A DNA stretch of 64,000 nucleotides. Source: Salinibacterium sp. NK8237. GTDB taxonomy: Bacteria; Actinomycetota; Actinomycetes; Actinomycetales; Microbacteriaceae. Below, piece by piece: positions 42,701 through 52,025 of this stretch. Every line of letters begins with the position of its first letter. Position 1 is the first letter of the stretch. Where the stretch lies: assembly GCF_015864955.1 (NCBI RefSeq), contig NZ_JADYWE010000001.1, positions 1,240,001-1,304,000 of the forward strand. The letters are read 5' to 3'. The translations under genes and the position numbers were made by a program. The notes below the pieces were generated by a model. The model was not told the origin of the DNA and ran no database searches. It worked only from the letters and a program-made list of their open reading frames with translations.

Positions 42701-43225
42701 GAAGTACACACCAGGCGAACGAACGAGCTGCGAAACAACTACGCGCTCGGTGCCGTTGATGATGAAGGTACCGCGAGCGGTCATGAGGGGGAAGTCGCCC
42801 ATGAAAACGGTCTGAGTCTTGATTTCACCGGTGAGGTGATTCATGAACTCAGCGTTTACGTAGAGAGGCGCAGCGAAAGTCTTGCCGCGCTCCTTGCACT
42901 CGTCAATCGAGTACTTGGGTTCTTCAAGCTCAGGATCAGTGAACGACAGTTGCATCGTCTCGCCGAGGTCTTCAATCGGTGAAATCTCTTCAAAGATTTC
43001 ATCGAGACCACTACGAGTCGGCAGATCGGTACGACCGGCGGCAACACCGTCAGTTACACGGTTCTTCCAGATGTCGTTTCCGACGAGCCAATCAAAGCTC
43101 TCGGTCTGCAAGGCGAGCAGATCGGGAACCGTGAGCGTGTCAGTGATTTTTGCGAAAGAAAGCCGCGAAGCTGAGCGGCCGTTTTTCGGGGACTTATTGG
43201 TGGACGCATCGCGCGCAGCAGCCAA
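39701..43225 (-). CDS. rpoB: RNA polymerase beta subunit
   Basis: RpoB carries the rifampicin pocket. I choose a TTG start at 43225, seven bases behind GGAGG, giving 1174 residues; the frame extends 13 codons upstream without a ribosome-binding site. The rifampicin region [18 protein letters not shown] and [20 protein letters not shown] is wild type. Other landmarks are [17 protein letters not shown] and the C-terminal [20 protein letters not shown]. Confidence 0.98.
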   Translation of the reverse strand: MAAARDASTNKSPKNGRSASRLSFAKITDTLTVPDLLALQTESFDWLVGNDIWKNRVTDGVAAGRTDLPTRSGLDEIFEEISPIEDLGETMQLSFTDPELEEPKYSIDECKERGKTFAAPLYVNAEFMNHLTGEIKTQTVFMGDFPLMTARGTFIINGTERVVVSQLVRSPGVYFDRQPEKLSDKDIYSARIIPSRGAWLEFEIDKRDQVGVRIDRKRKQSVTVFLKALGLSSEEILEEFKGFPSIEATLEKDNILTKEEALKDIYRKLRPGEQVAAEAARALLDNFYFNSKRYDLAKVGRYKINRKLGLDTDIKESVLTVEDIIATIKYMVSLHDTSAPNVSVSDSGVASVKGVRDGKKVAVRLDIDDIDHFGNRRIRAVGELIQNQVRTGLSRMERVVRERMTTQDIEAITPQTLINVRPVVAAIKEFFGTSQLSQFMDQNNPLAGLTHKRRLSALGPGGLSRERAGVEVRDVHPSHYGRMCPIETPEGPNIGLIGSLASFARINAFGFIETPYRRLIDGVVSTTIDYLTASDEDDYIVAQANAPLTKDMKFAEPRVLARKKGGEVDLVPVEDIAYMDVSPRQMVSVATSIIPFLEHDDANRALMGANMQRQAVPLLRSESPLVGTGMEAFAAIDSGDVVTTLKAGVVSEVSADVVVVQLDEGGTQEYFLRKFDRSNQGTSYNHRVIVSAGERVEVGQVIADGPATENGELALGKNLLVAFMPWEGHNFEDAIILSQNLVKDDVLSSIHIEEYEVDARDTKLGKEEITRDLPNVSPELLADLDERGIIRIGAEVRPGDILVGKVTPKGETELSAEERLLRAIFNEKSREVRDTSLKVPHGEQGTIIAVKEFSADNDDELGSGVNQRVVVYIAQKRKITEGDKLAGRHGNKGVISKILPVEDMPFLADGTPVDIILNPLGIPGRMNFGQVLETHLGWVAKQGWEVEGKPEWAKNLPEEAFSAAPGTKVATPVFDGAYEEEIAGLLDSTTPTRDGVRLIDHTGKTPLFDGRSGEPFPAPVSVGYMYILKLHHLVDDKIHARSTGPYSMITQQPLGGKAQFGGQRFGEMEVWALEAYGAAYALQELLTIKSDDILGRVKVYEAIVKGENIQEPGIPESFKVLIKEMQSLCLNVEVLSADGSTVNLRDTDDEAFRAAEELGINISARFESSSVDEI

Positions 43226-43310
43226 GGAACAACCTCCGTGAACCCCGTCGGGTTCGTCTGTCAAGATAATTGACGGTCGGTAATGAAATGCTCACCAGAA
43301 ACACCCCGCC

Positions 43311-43406
43311 GCTATACTCGGGGCACCCAGCTGTCCGCAATATGACCGCTTAATTTGTCTGGGAGCGCAAGGATCTACTATAAGCCTCGATGCCGCGCCG
43401 TGTCCA
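43311..43406 (-). promoter_or_regulatory. Two candidate rpoBC promoters in tandem
   Basis: On the minus strand, TGGACA (43406-43401) and TATAGT (43382-43377) are 18 bases apart. TTGCGG (43340-43335) and TATAGC (43316-43311) are also 18 bases apart. Both resemble sigma-70-class promoters and lie 85-180 bases before the rpoB start. Confidence 0.45.
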
Positions 43407-43436
43407 CTCGATTCTTGACCTAAATCGCAAATTCGA

Positions 43437-44450
43437 CTAGGGGTTTGCTGTGAGTCCCGAATTGCGCTTCTTCGCAGCCATCGCTCCGAATGCCTCCCAG
43501 ATGAGCCGGTGGGCGTTATTCACCGTGATGTCGGCGTGGTCGTAGGCCGGCGCGACCTCCATGACATCGAAACCCACGACATCCGTTTCGAGCACAATCT
43601 GGCGGATGATGCGCAGCAAATCGATGGGCGCGAAGCCGCCGGGCTCTGGCGTTCCTGTCGCTGGCGCAAAGCCGGGGTCGAGCACATCGATGTCAATCGA
43701 GATATAAACCTTGGATGCTCGAGCCTTCGCCGCCGCAATGATCTCGGGAATCATCTCCTTGACGCCGCGCTCCCAAAACTCTTGCATCATGAAGTGCTTG
43801 AGACCGTTGTCGCGCATCCACTTTTGATCTTCTTCTCCCGGCCAGTAGCCGCGCAGGCCGACCTGCAAGAAATTGGGGCCAGGGATGGCGCCCGATTCGA
43901 TGAGACGCCGCATCGGGGTTCCGTGGCTGGCGAGGTTGCCCTCGAGGATGTTCGCGGTGTCGGCGTGAGCATCGAAATGAATCATGACCACATTGCCAAA
44001 ACCGTGGTGCTCAGCAACCGCGGTCGCTGCCGGCCACGTGATGGAGTGATCTCCGCCAATAATGAACGGGATGATGCCACGACTGGCAACCTGCGAGACG
44101 CGATCGAAAATGGCCACCCTCGATAGCTCCCACATTCCGTGACTCGTAATGGCATCCCCGTAATCAACAACGTCGAGGTGGTCGAAGATCTCGACACCGA
44201 GATCGAGGTGATAGGTGCCGGGGTCGTAGGCGCTGGCGCGTAAAGCGCGAGGTCCGAAGCGGGCACCGGGGCGGTTTGTGGTGCTGTCATCCCACGGGGC
44301 ACCGACGACCGCGACATCCGGCCTCCACGAATCAAGCTGCTCTGGCTCGCTCAGCATTGGGCGCATTCCGAACGTTGCCGGCCCGACATAGGACTGCGCG
44401 TTCAATTGCGCCTGCAGGTGCGGAGGGAGTTCACGATTCAGATCGACCAT
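43437..44450 (-). CDS. speB: Agmatinase-family ureohydrolase
   Basis: The family hydrolyses guanidino compounds to urea plus an amine; agmatine to putrescine is the commonest case. The 337-residue product has all binuclear Mn motifs: GGDHSITWP, MIHFDAHADT and YISIDIDVLDPGFAP. Substrate is not certain, since guanidinobutyrase and guanidine hydrolase relatives share these motifs. It contrasts with the HutG-like protein in this window, which lacks the GGDH His. It ends about 30 bases upstream of the rpoB promoter region and faces the same way. Confidence 0.88.
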   Translation of the reverse strand: MVDLNRELPPHLQAQLNAQSYVGPATFGMRPMLSEPEQLDSWRPDVAVVGAPWDDSTTNRPGARFGPRALRASAYDPGTYHLDLGVEIFDHLDVVDYGDAITSHGMWELSRVAIFDRVSQVASRGIIPFIIGGDHSITWPAATAVAEHHGFGNVVMIHFDAHADTANILEGNLASHGTPMRRLIESGAIPGPNFLQVGLRGYWPGEEDQKWMRDNGLKHFMMQEFWERGVKEMIPEIIAAAKARASKVYISIDIDVLDPGFAPATGTPEPGGFAPIDLLRIIRQIVLETDVVGFDVMEVAPAYDHADITVNNAHRLIWEAFGAMAAKKRNSGLTANP

Positions 44451-44570
44451 GGTTCACGGTAGCGCGCCGAGCTCGGCTCTCTCCTCAAGAAAATGAAGAA
44501 AGCATTGTTATGAGATGTTATACGTCATATGATTACGTCGTCTTGTTGAGAGGTGTTCAATAAGGAGCAC

Positions 44571-44586
44571 TTCCTGCTGGCAGGAA
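44571..44586 (+). promoter_or_regulatory. Perfect palindrome before the beta-helix protein gene
   Basis: TTCCTGC and GCAGGAA flank a 2-base centre, directly upstream of the GGAGG ribosome-binding site at 44590. It could be an operator or an RNA hairpin at the translation start. An AT-rich stretch at 44505-44545 just upstream is a likely promoter area. Confidence 0.4.
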
Positions 44587-44599
44587 CTTGGAGGCAACG

Positions 44600-47500
44600 A
44601 TGCTGTCCTGGCGAAAAAATCGTCATTCGGGAACTCGAAAGGTGTTAGTAGGGGTCGCAATCGCTACCCTCGTCACCTCATATACGGCGGTCGCGACTAC
44701 CGCCGCCACGGCTGCAGACGACGACACGATGATCTACGTCGCTCCTGCAGCAGGAGACTCTGGCGCCGGAACTGCCGCTGATCCCGTCTCACTGGCCGGG
44801 GCGCGTGACATCGTGCGCACGATTAACAGCAGCATGAGCTCCGACATCGTCGTCGTGCTGGAAGATGGAACTTATCGTCTGAACGAAACTCTGGCGCTCA
44901 CTGCAGAAGACTCCGGGTCCAATGGCTACGCCGTGAGGTGGACGGCAGCTGATGGTGCAACACCGGTCATATCCGGCTCCGACGCCATCACGGACTGGAC
45001 CGAGTACGACGAGACCGCTGAAATCTACTCGGCGCCCGTTGACCCTGACGCCGAGTCCCGAAATCTCTACGTAAACGATGCCAGCGCGATTCGAGCGCAA
45101 ACCAAGTTCACCCGCCCCAGTACCGGATCATTCGTCGACGACGGCCTCGCCATGACCGACGCAATGGCTTTTCTGCGCGATCTCACTCCCGCAGAACTGG
45201 CAGCGACCGAACTTCGGGGAATCAACTCCTTCACCGATCGCTACAGCGGAGTCGAGGGCCTGAATGACGACGGAACGACGCTCCTGATGGAGCAGCCGGG
45301 ATGGAAAAACAACACGTGGGGTTGGGATACTCTCGCGACGCCGTTTCATGAGAGCGGCTTCTACGCTGAAAACGCGCTTACATTTCTGAATAGCGACAAC
45401 GAATGGTTCCTCGACACCGAGGCCGACATCCTCTACTACAAGCCGGCAAGTGGAGTGGATATGACCACCGCGTCAGTGGAGCTTCCGCGACTAGAAACAC
45501 TGCTGACGATCGCCGGAAGTGTCGAGAATCAAGCCCACGACATCGACATCAGCGGCCTCACGTTCTCTGGCACAACCTGGAACGACCCGACGGAGACCGG
45601 CGGCTATGCAGACCAGCAGACCGGCGGCTATCTCTCCGTCGGCGATGACTACCCCAGCGAGGGCTACATCGACTTCGAGGCGTCACGCCCATTCTGGAAG
45701 CAGATTCCGTCAGCCGTGCAGATTGCGGCCGCAACGGATGTTGCGATCAGCGACTCCCGCTTCATCGGACTTGGCGCGAGCGGCCTCGGCATCGGCAACG
45801 ATGCAACCGCCAACGATTCAGGCGTCGGCCTTGCCACGCAACGGATTTCAGTGACGGGCTCGAGCTTTACGGCCACCGGCTCCAACGCGATTACGATCGG
45901 CGGCATCGAACAGCAAGCCCATCACCCGGGAACGCTGGCCGACGGCACCCGCGACCCCAACGTCAGCGACGACACGGTGGCGCGCATGACGGTGTCCGAG
46001 ATTGAAGTGTCGAACAACCGCATCTGGAACGCTTCTGACACGTACACGAGCGGCGTGGGCATCCTCATGACCTATGCCCAAGAATCGGTGATTGCGCACA
46101 ACGATGTCACCGATATGCCCTACGGCGGCATCAATACCGGCTACGGCTGGGGTGCAAACGACGCCGGTGGAAGTTCCGAGTACGAGTCACGTGGCCTCTA
46201 CGACCACCAGCCGCTTTTCTCGACACCGACTACCGCGAAGAACAATACGATCTCCGCAAACTACGTAGCCCGGTTCGGCCAGCGCCACACCGACCTCGGC
46301 GCGTTCTACAACCTGTCGGCAAACTTCGGCACCGTCTACGACGGCAACTACATCGTCGAAGAACGCAACCGAGCGTTTTATCCCGACGAAGGTTCGCGCG
46401 GCATGGAATTCAACAACAACGTCGCCATCAACGGCGATTGGTGGGGAGCAAACTTTCGGGCGCCGAACACAAGTGAACTTCACGGTACGGGCAATTGGAT
46501 CAGTGAGGGGAACACGATCATGCGCGCAAACCGTGACACCCTCGTGGAAGCAACGACCTTCGAGCCAGCAGACGTCGTGGGCTGCGAGATCACAGCGATT
46601 CGGTACAACGCCGGCATCGCACCAGATATGCGCACCGCGGATGACACTGATCGTCCGTCAAGCGCGTGCCTCGATGTCTCACCCGAAACAAGCAACGGCG
46701 ACACCGTGATTACGGCGACCTTTGAAGATATCGCCAACGACGTCACTGGCTTTTCCCTCGCCGCCGAGGTCGATGCTGGCTGGGTCGCTACCCCGACCGG
46801 TGACGCTGCACCCGCAACGCTCACCGCTGGCACGCCCGTGTCGGCAAGCTGGGCGATTTCGGCATCCGGCGCTCTGGAATCGGCGATCGAGACAACCAAC
46901 GTCACTCTGGCCGCGCACTGGGATGGCGGCACCGGCGAAGCACGCATCGGAGTGTCGGTGGGCGGCGAGATCCAGTCGCCGTTCCGCGACACCGGCAATG
47001 GTGCCTATTTGGCTGGACAGCTGGGCGATGACTATGCCCTCTGGGAAGCCGGAGCCGACATGTGGGGCGTCAACCAGCACGATGACGACTACGCCTCCAT
47101 TTATGCCGCCGACTCGTTCGGAGACGGATCGACCGTCAGCGCCACAGTCACGGCGCAAGAGCGCGTCGACGACTGGACGAAGAGTGGGCTCGTCGTGCGC
47201 AACGATCTGGCAACGCCGTTCTCTCCCGGCGGCTACGTCATTCTCGTTGTCACTCCAGGCAAGGGAGTCATCATGAGCGCCGACAGAGACAACGATGGCT
47301 TGCTCGACAAGAACGTGATCGCTGGCGGAGTTACCGCTCCAGTCACGCTCAAGATGACTCGCACCGACGACGTTGTTGAAGGTAGCTACTCAACCGACGA
47401 CGGCGAAACTTGGACGAGCGTTGGCTTCGAAACCCTTTTCGGCGCCGATAACATGCTCGATACCGGACTCGTTCACGTCTCACATGGAGCAACAACGTTC

Positions 47501-48475
47501 AGCCGCGCTGACTTCACCAACTTCTCGATAACGCCCGAGCCGGCTCCAGCGACGCTAGCGTCGATCGAGGTCAGCGCCGCTCCAGCTGAGGCTACGGCCG
47601 GGCAATCAGTGCAGCTCACGGTGACCGGCACCGATTCCCGCGGGGCTTCGGTGGATGTCGATTCAGACGACGTTGTCGTTACAAGCGACATCGCATCGGA
47701 TGCTGTTGCCGGCACATCGGTCGGTGTGAAGGACGCGGGCATCCACACCTTCACAGTACGGGCGGGTGAGCTCACTGCCACTACACAAGTCGAGGTCTCC
47801 AGTGCGGAGCTAACGGAGCTCTCGCTTGGCCTCCTGAGCGAGACCGTGCGGGCAGGTAACGCCGTTAGCTTCATCGTCACCGGCAAAGACTCCTTTGGCA
47901 ATGCGATTGCGGTGCCCGCCGGTTCAGCAACTCTGTCGAGTGATGTGGAGTCGGATGCTGTGAGTGGAACGATGATCACGATGACCGAAGCCGGAAAGCG
48001 CACGATCACGGCAACGTGGGGAGGCATCACCACGACAGCGGAGGTTACCGTGACTGCCGCGGCCGCGGCCGAGTTGCAGATTTCTGTGCCAAGCGCATCG
48101 GTCGACCAAGGCGGCTCCGTCACTCTGAGCGTGACAGGACAGGATGAATTCGGCAACGCGGCGACTATCGATCCAGACGATGTGACGGTCACTAGCAACG
48201 TCGACACCGACGAGGTGGACGGGCTCACCGTGAGGTTCCCCCACGCGAGCCCGCACACGTTGACCATCACGGTCGGTGCGGTATCGACGACATTGCTCAT
48301 CGAGGTCATCCCGGCCGCGGATTCCGCTGACGACACAGCCGCCGAGGCCAGCACAGGGCCTCTCGCGTACACGGGCCAAGGAGGGACAGGACTACTGGCT
48401 TTGATCGCTGGCCTGCTACTACTTATCGGCACTGGCGCGATAGTTGCCAAGCGGGTGAGAACACAGCGCAACTAA
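44600..48475 (+). CDS. Cell-wall-anchored beta-helix surface protein with Ig-like repeats
   Basis: The 1291-residue product starts at ATG 44600 with GGAGG five bases upstream. In order: a signal peptide (about residues 1-38, ending ATAAD), then a large domain starting YVAPAAGDSGAGTAADPVSL that resembles right-handed beta-helix enzymes (GH141/pectate-lyase type) up to about residue 700. A spacer and a DUF1349/laminin-G-like domain follow (about 800-975), then three Ig-like repeats (about 985-1235). At the C-terminus is LAYTG (1255-1259) with a membrane helix and basic tail, a sortase E-type signal. It probably acts on polysaccharide at the cell surface; substrate unknown. Confidence 0.85.
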   Translation: MLSWRKNRHSGTRKVLVGVAIATLVTSYTAVATTAATAADDDTMIYVAPAAGDSGAGTAADPVSLAGARDIVRTINSSMSSDIVVVLEDGTYRLNETLALTAEDSGSNGYAVRWTAADGATPVISGSDAITDWTEYDETAEIYSAPVDPDAESRNLYVNDASAIRAQTKFTRPSTGSFVDDGLAMTDAMAFLRDLTPAELAATELRGINSFTDRYSGVEGLNDDGTTLLMEQPGWKNNTWGWDTLATPFHESGFYAENALTFLNSDNEWFLDTEADILYYKPASGVDMTTASVELPRLETLLTIAGSVENQAHDIDISGLTFSGTTWNDPTETGGYADQQTGGYLSVGDDYPSEGYIDFEASRPFWKQIPSAVQIAAATDVAISDSRFIGLGASGLGIGNDATANDSGVGLATQRISVTGSSFTATGSNAITIGGIEQQAHHPGTLADGTRDPNVSDDTVARMTVSEIEVSNNRIWNASDTYTSGVGILMTYAQESVIAHNDVTDMPYGGINTGYGWGANDAGGSSEYESRGLYDHQPLFSTPTTAKNNTISANYVARFGQRHTDLGAFYNLSANFGTVYDGNYIVEERNRAFYPDEGSRGMEFNNNVAINGDWWGANFRAPNTSELHGTGNWISEGNTIMRANRDTLVEATTFEPADVVGCEITAIRYNAGIAPDMRTADDTDRPSSACLDVSPETSNGDTVITATFEDIANDVTGFSLAAEVDAGWVATPTGDAAPATLTAGTPVSASWAISASGALESAIETTNVTLAAHWDGGTGEARIGVSVGGEIQSPFRDTGNGAYLAGQLGDDYALWEAGADMWGVNQHDDDYASIYAADSFGDGSTVSATVTAQERVDDWTKSGLVVRNDLATPFSPGGYVILVVTPGKGVIMSADRDNDGLLDKNVIAGGVTAPVTLKMTRTDDVVEGSYSTDDGETWTSVGFETLFGADNMLDTGLVHVSHGATTFSRADFTNFSITPEPAPATLASIEVSAAPAEATAGQSVQLTVTGTDSRGASVDVDSDDVVVTSDIASDAVAGTSVGVKDAGIHTFTVRAGELTATTQVEVSSAELTELSLGLLSETVRAGNAVSFIVTGKDSFGNAIAVPAGSATLSSDVESDAVSGTMITMTEAGKRTITATWGGITTTAEVTVTAAAAAELQISVPSASVDQGGSVTLSVTGQDEFGNAATIDPDDVTVTSNVDTDEVDGLTVRFPHASPHTLTITVGAVSTTLLIEVIPAADSADDTAAEASTGPLAYTGQGGTGLLALIAGLLLLIGTGAIVAKRVRTQRN

Positions 48476-48488
48476 TCACGGCTACCCC

Positions 48489-48532
48489 GAAGGCGTTGGG
48501 CAGGACCTGTTGTGGTCCTGTCCGACGCCTTC
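48489..48532. terminator. Terminator behind the beta-helix protein gene
   Basis: A 19-base arm starting GAAGGCGTTGGGCAGG pairs almost perfectly with GGTCCTGTCCGACGCCTTC across a TGTTGT loop, 14 bases past the stop codon. Confidence 0.85.
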
Positions 48533-48618
48533 GTCGTTGCCTCCAGCCATTCCACCATTTCTGTTTCACACGAAACGACTGGCTGCAGCCGTTGCTCAGG
48601 TGTGGCAAAGTCAATGCC

Positions 48619-49485
48619 ATGGCCGAGCACCCCAGCACCACCCTGAAACTAAGCGGCCACTATGCAGAAATTGCACCAGACAAGTGGATAGACGGCGCGT
48701 ACACCCTCACGGTTGATGGCACCCCGCAATCCCACGTCAACATGGATGACCCCAGCGAGCTGTTCTTCGAATACGTGCAGCGCATGGGGCACGTCATCGA
48801 TCAGCTCTCCGAGCCTGGCGCCCCGATCACCGCCGTCCACCTCGGTGGCGGCGCCCTCACCCTTCCCCGCTATGTCGAGGCCACGCGCCCAGGCTCACGC
48901 CAACAGGTCGTGGAGCTGGAATCGGATCTCGTGGACTTTGTTCGTAAGGAACTTCCATGGTCGAAGCGGGCATCCATCCGCGTTCGTCACGGCGATGCGC
49001 GTGAAGTGCTCGCGAAGTTTCCGGCGGGGATGCGCGGCGCCGTTGATCTTCTTGTCGTCGACGTCTTCAGCGGAGCCCGCACGCCAGCTCACGTCACGAG
49101 TGTCGAGTTCTATACCGAAGCGATGACTCTTCTCGCTCCCGACGGAATCGTTGTCGTGAATGTTGCCGATGGTCCGGGCCTCGCTTTTGCGCGTAGCCAA
49201 GCTGCCACCCTCAAGCACACGGTCGGTCATGTTGCAGCGTTGGCCGAGACCCAAATTCTCAAAGGACGCCGTTTTGGCAACATCGTGCTCGTGGGATCAC
49301 CATCAGCACTGCCCCTGCATTGGATGCCGCGCCTTCTTGCGAGCGGTCCGCACCCCTCGAAAGTGATCGCCGGGGTCGAACTTTTCGACTTCATTGGCAG
49401 CTCTCCGGTGGTCACAGATGCCACTGCGGTGAAATCTCCACCCCCATCGAAAAATATTTTTCAGGTCAAACCGGGTAGAGGATAG
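48619..49485 (+). CDS. Spermidine-synthase-like SAM-dependent methyltransferase fold protein
   Basis: The 288-residue product starts at ATG 48619 (MAEHPSTTLKLSGHY). It carries a Rossmann fold like spermidine synthases: ITAVHLGGGALTLPRY (motif I), VVELESDLVDFVRKEL, VRHGDAREVLAKF, and DLLVVDVFSGARTPAHVTS with the acidic active-site region. Actinobacteria contain many fused or stand-alone relatives of unproven substrate, so aminopropyl transfer is uncertain. The frame is open upstream to 48496, but the terminator lies there. Confidence 0.8.
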   Translation: MAEHPSTTLKLSGHYAEIAPDKWIDGAYTLTVDGTPQSHVNMDDPSELFFEYVQRMGHVIDQLSEPGAPITAVHLGGGALTLPRYVEATRPGSRQQVVELESDLVDFVRKELPWSKRASIRVRHGDAREVLAKFPAGMRGAVDLLVVDVFSGARTPAHVTSVEFYTEAMTLLAPDGIVVVNVADGPGLAFARSQAATLKHTVGHVAALAETQILKGRRFGNIVLVGSPSALPLHWMPRLLASGPHPSKVIAGVELFDFIGSSPVVTDATAVKSPPPSKNIFQVKPGRG

Positions 49486-49677
49486 ACAGATCTGTCCCCT
49501 TGTACCCCGAATTTTCTGACACTTTCGGGGTACAAGCGTTGTACCCTTTCCGCGGGTTTTGATCGAAAACCCCGCAAAATCGGGGTATTTCGTCCCCCAA
49601 ACGGGACGGTCTAGTCCCCCATGGTGCGGACAAGGGTTGCCCCCCATTACTGGGGCCTGTCCTCCATAGTGCGGACA
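49485..49677. repeat. Cluster of palindromes and a direct repeat upstream of the SipW operon
   Basis: In 193 bases I see GACAGATCTGTC (49485-49496), TTGTACCCCGA/TCGGGGTACAA (49500-49535) with a third TTGTACCC half at 49539, GGGTTTT/AAAACCC (49554-49572), and CCCCG/CGGGG (49570-49585). CGTCCC/GGGACG (49591-49608) and CCCCA/TGGGG (49642-49655 area) follow, plus a 14-base direct repeat CCATrGTGCGGACA at 49619 and 49664. No gene is supported here. Regulation of the following operon or transcription termination are the likely roles. Confidence 0.7.
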
Positions 49678-49834
49678 TGTAGGTTCGTCTTAGGAAGTTG
49701 AGCGCGAGCCCAAATAACTCGCGTTTGCTCAGTCCGAGATGCAGGAACCCGAAACCAGCAGACAGCTTCTGATAACCCGAACCACCCGAACCACACTCGT
49801 CCCGGCCTGCTTTGCTGCGCCGCGAAAGGAAATC

Positions 49835-50398
49835 ATGAACAAGCTCGTTAAAGGCTCCATCGCAGGTGCAGCAGGAATCGCTCTTCTCCTCGGCGGTGCA
49901 GGAACGCTCGCTACATGGAACTCGATCGCAACCGTAAGCGCCGGAACAAACCAGAGCATCAACGCCGGAACGCTCGACATCGTTGCAGCACCCGGAACGA
50001 TCACCGGAGATGGCTGGAAGCTCGGCACCAAGGCAACCGTGACATCACCCACGTTCAAGATCGTTCCCGGCGATACTTTCACGTACACCAAGACCTTCAA
50101 CGTGACAGCAACCGGCGACAACCTCTCCGCAGCAATCGCCGTTGCACCCGCATCCGTCGCAGCTGTCAGCACCAGCGTTGACGCCGACGTCAAGCTCGCC
50201 GCTGCGATCGTCGCCACTGCGACCTTTACCGTCAACGGTTCACCTGCGACTTCGATCAGCCCAACAACCGGCACGCAGCCAGTAGTCGTGACCGTAACGA
50301 TGAACTACCCGAAGAGCACGACTGCCGGAGCCGAGAACCTCTCGAAGCTCGGCGCTGTCTCGCTGAGCAACTTCGCCATCACGCTCACGCAAAACTAG
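49835..50398 (+). CDS. Exported TasA-like subunit with alternate-type signal peptide
   Basis: The 187-residue product starts at ATG 49835 behind GAAAGGA. Its N-terminus (GSIAGAAGIALLLGGAGTLATWNS) matches the alternate-type, SipW-dependent signal peptides of actinobacteria, followed by the usual AGTLDIVAAPG start of the mature part. The rest is a Thr/Ala/Val-rich beta domain without Cys. It is the first gene of the operon and is followed by a hairpin, which suggests it is the most abundant product, perhaps the fibre subunit. Export and processing by the SipW protein at 52890 is inferred. Confidence 0.8.
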   Translation: MNKLVKGSIAGAAGIALLLGGAGTLATWNSIATVSAGTNQSINAGTLDIVAAPGTITGDGWKLGTKATVTSPTFKIVPGDTFTYTKTFNVTATGDNLSAAIAVAPASVAAVSTSVDADVKLAAAIVATATFTVNGSPATSISPTTGTQPVVVTVTMNYPKSTTAGAENLSKLGAVSLSNFAITLTQN

Positions 50399-50412
50399 TT
50401 TTACCCTGCGGG

Positions 50413-50441
50413 GTGTGCGGCCTGGGGGGACGCACACCCGG
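50413..50441 (+). terminator. Hairpin after the first exported-protein gene, possible attenuator
   Basis: GGGTGTGCG and CGCACACCC pair perfectly around an 11-base loop, 15 bases after the stop codon. No U-run follows, so it may stabilise the upstream mRNA or act as a partial terminator. Confidence 0.6.
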
Positions 50442-50493
50442 CAATCCTCTTCACATTTCATAGCAAGTTTCTCTCATCGAAAGGCGGTGCACC

Positions 50494-51075
50494 ATGAACT
50501 CTTCAACAGTTCGCGGATCGCACCGCCTTGACATGGTTAACGGTCGTCACCAGCGCCGCGCAGCATCGCCCCTCGCCGCCTTCGGTGGAGGAGCCTGGGG
50601 CGTTATGAAAGCACTCACCGTCCTCGCCATCGCCGTCTCGCTCGGTCTCGTTGGCACCGGTGGAACCTACGCCTACCTCAACTCGTCCGTTACCACGACG
50701 CCCGGTTCGACCATCAGCGCCGGAACAGCAGCGCTCACCGTAGGAAACCAAACACTGGACTGGTCGGCGCTCGCTCCCGGCAAATCAGTCACCGGCACTT
50801 TCACCATCACCAACACCGGTGACGTGCCCCTCACACTTTCCGCAGCAATCGCTGCGAAGATGACTCCGTCATCCACAGCGAACCCGTTCACAATCTCAGT
50901 AGCGAACGGCGCTTGCCCCACATCGGGCACTCCCACAGGAACGCTGAACAGCACTGTTGCGGCAGGCGCCAGCACCAGCGCATGCCTCGTCGTCACCCTT
51001 CCCGCGGATGCACTCGCAACGGCGCAATCGGCGAGCGCCGCTATTACCGCCACCATCACGGGGGTGCAGCCGTGA
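50494..51075 (+). CDS. Exported protein with SipW-dependent-type signal
   Basis: The 193-residue product has a long positively charged N-region (about 40 residues), a hydrophobic stretch ALTVLAIAVSLGLVGTGGTYA, then YLNSS and TISAGTAALTVG, the pattern around SipW cleavage sites. The mature part is a small immunoglobulin-like beta sandwich (GKSVTGTFTITNTGDVPLTLS) with two Cys that may pair (CPTSGTPTG and SACLVV). RBS AAGG lies before ATG 50494. Its stop overlaps the next start. Confidence 0.8.
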   Translation: MNSSTVRGSHRLDMVNGRHQRRAASPLAAFGGGAWGVMKALTVLAIAVSLGLVGTGGTYAYLNSSVTTTPGSTISAGTAALTVGNQTLDWSALAPGKSVTGTFTITNTGDVPLTLSAAIAAKMTPSSTANPFTISVANGACPTSGTPTGTLNSTVAAGASTSACLVVTLPADALATAQSASAAITATITGVQP

Positions 51076-52025
51076 TCCGCATCGCTCACCGCTTTCGGGC
51101 CGATCGCTACTCCGGGATGACGCGCTCCACTCGCTTCGCGATGATCGCGGGCATCGCGGTATTTCTCACTCTCGTATCCAGCGTCAGCTTCGCAGCGTGG
51201 ACCGCGACATCCACCAAGTCCGCGACAGCCTCAACCGGAGCTGTCGCGTTATCGACAGCCACCACCGCTGGCGCTTCGACCATCACCGCACTCGGCCCTT
51301 ACACCTACACGGCAACCAACCAGACAGTTACCAAGCCGATCACAGTGCGCAACACCGGTTCTGTCGATGCCTCCGTCACAAGCATCGTCATCTCCCGCTC
51401 GGGCACTCTCGGCGGAGCCCAAGTCACCGTGAAATTCTGGGTGGGCACGAGTTCAGCCTGCGCGGCATCTACTCCAGTGGTCTCCACCACGTTGAGCGGC
51501 GGAACCGTCTCTCTCAGCACCCTCAATCTGTCAGTGGCCGCAACCGGCAGCGCGATTCTGTGCGCATCGACCACCTTCACTGGCAGCATGACGACTCAAG
51601 CTGGCCGCACGACCGACGTATCGTTCGCCCTCAACTCGAGCGCAGGCACAAACTGGAACACCACTGATTCACTCGCGCTGTCAGGGCGCTCGTTCACGCA
51701 ATCCATCTTTATCACCACAGCACCGAACGCACCCACGAACCTGCAGTGCACCAACGGTTCCGATGAAGATCGAGTGACCATCGCTTGGTCGACACCATCA
51801 GGATTCACCACCCCCAACGGTGGCTACAACATCTACTACAACGGCTCTCTTCTCGGAAACGTCACCACAACATCCGCAGGACTTACAGGTAGCAACGTAT
51901 CCGGAACGATCACCGTGCGGGCCGTCGCTTCGGACGGTACCGAATCGGCTGACTCATCAAGCGTCACTCTCGAGCCTCGGTCGTACGACCGACGAGGTCA
52001 GGGATCGGGCATCGCATGCGGATAG
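51072..52025 (+). CDS. Exported protein with SipW-type signal and C-terminal FN3-like domain
   Basis: A GTG at 51072 overlaps the previous stop as GTGA and gives 317 residues; ATG 51117 is an alternative start. FAMIAGIAVFLTLVSSVSFAAWTA is the signal segment. A repeat-poor Ser/Thr-rich beta domain follows, with TVRNTGSVDASVTSI as in its neighbour. A C-terminal segment of about 95 residues starting APTNLQCTNGSDEDRVTIAW looks like a fibronectin type III domain. It is likely a minor fibre or linker component. It overlaps the next gene by ten bases. Confidence 0.75.
   Translation: MIRIAHRFRADRYSGMTRSTRFAMIAGIAVFLTLVSSVSFAAWTATSTKSATASTGAVALSTATTAGASTITALGPYTYTATNQTVTKPITVRNTGSVDASVTSIVISRSGTLGGAQVTVKFWVGTSSACAASTPVVSTTLSGGTVSLSTLNLSVAATGSAILCASTTFTGSMTTQAGRTTDVSFALNSSAGTNWNTTDSLALSGRSFTQSIFITTAPNAPTNLQCTNGSDEDRVTIAWSTPSGFTTPNGGYNIYYNGSLLGNVTTTSAGLTGSNVSGTITVRAVASDGTESADSSSVTLEPRSYDRRGQGSGIACG

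Noticed and set aside
39701..43225. Rifampicin-resistance changes in rpoB
   Set aside because: The resistance-determining region reads as wild type.
44500..44550. GntR-type operator in the AT-rich stretch before the beta-helix gene
   Set aside because: Only partial half-sites (such as TATACGTCATATGA) are seen; symmetry is too weak for a call.
49466..49678. A 70-codon minus-strand frame in the palindrome block
   Set aside because: It overlaps the palindromes and the end of the methyltransferase-like gene, with no ribosome-binding site or family similarity. A repeat-derived frame is more likely.
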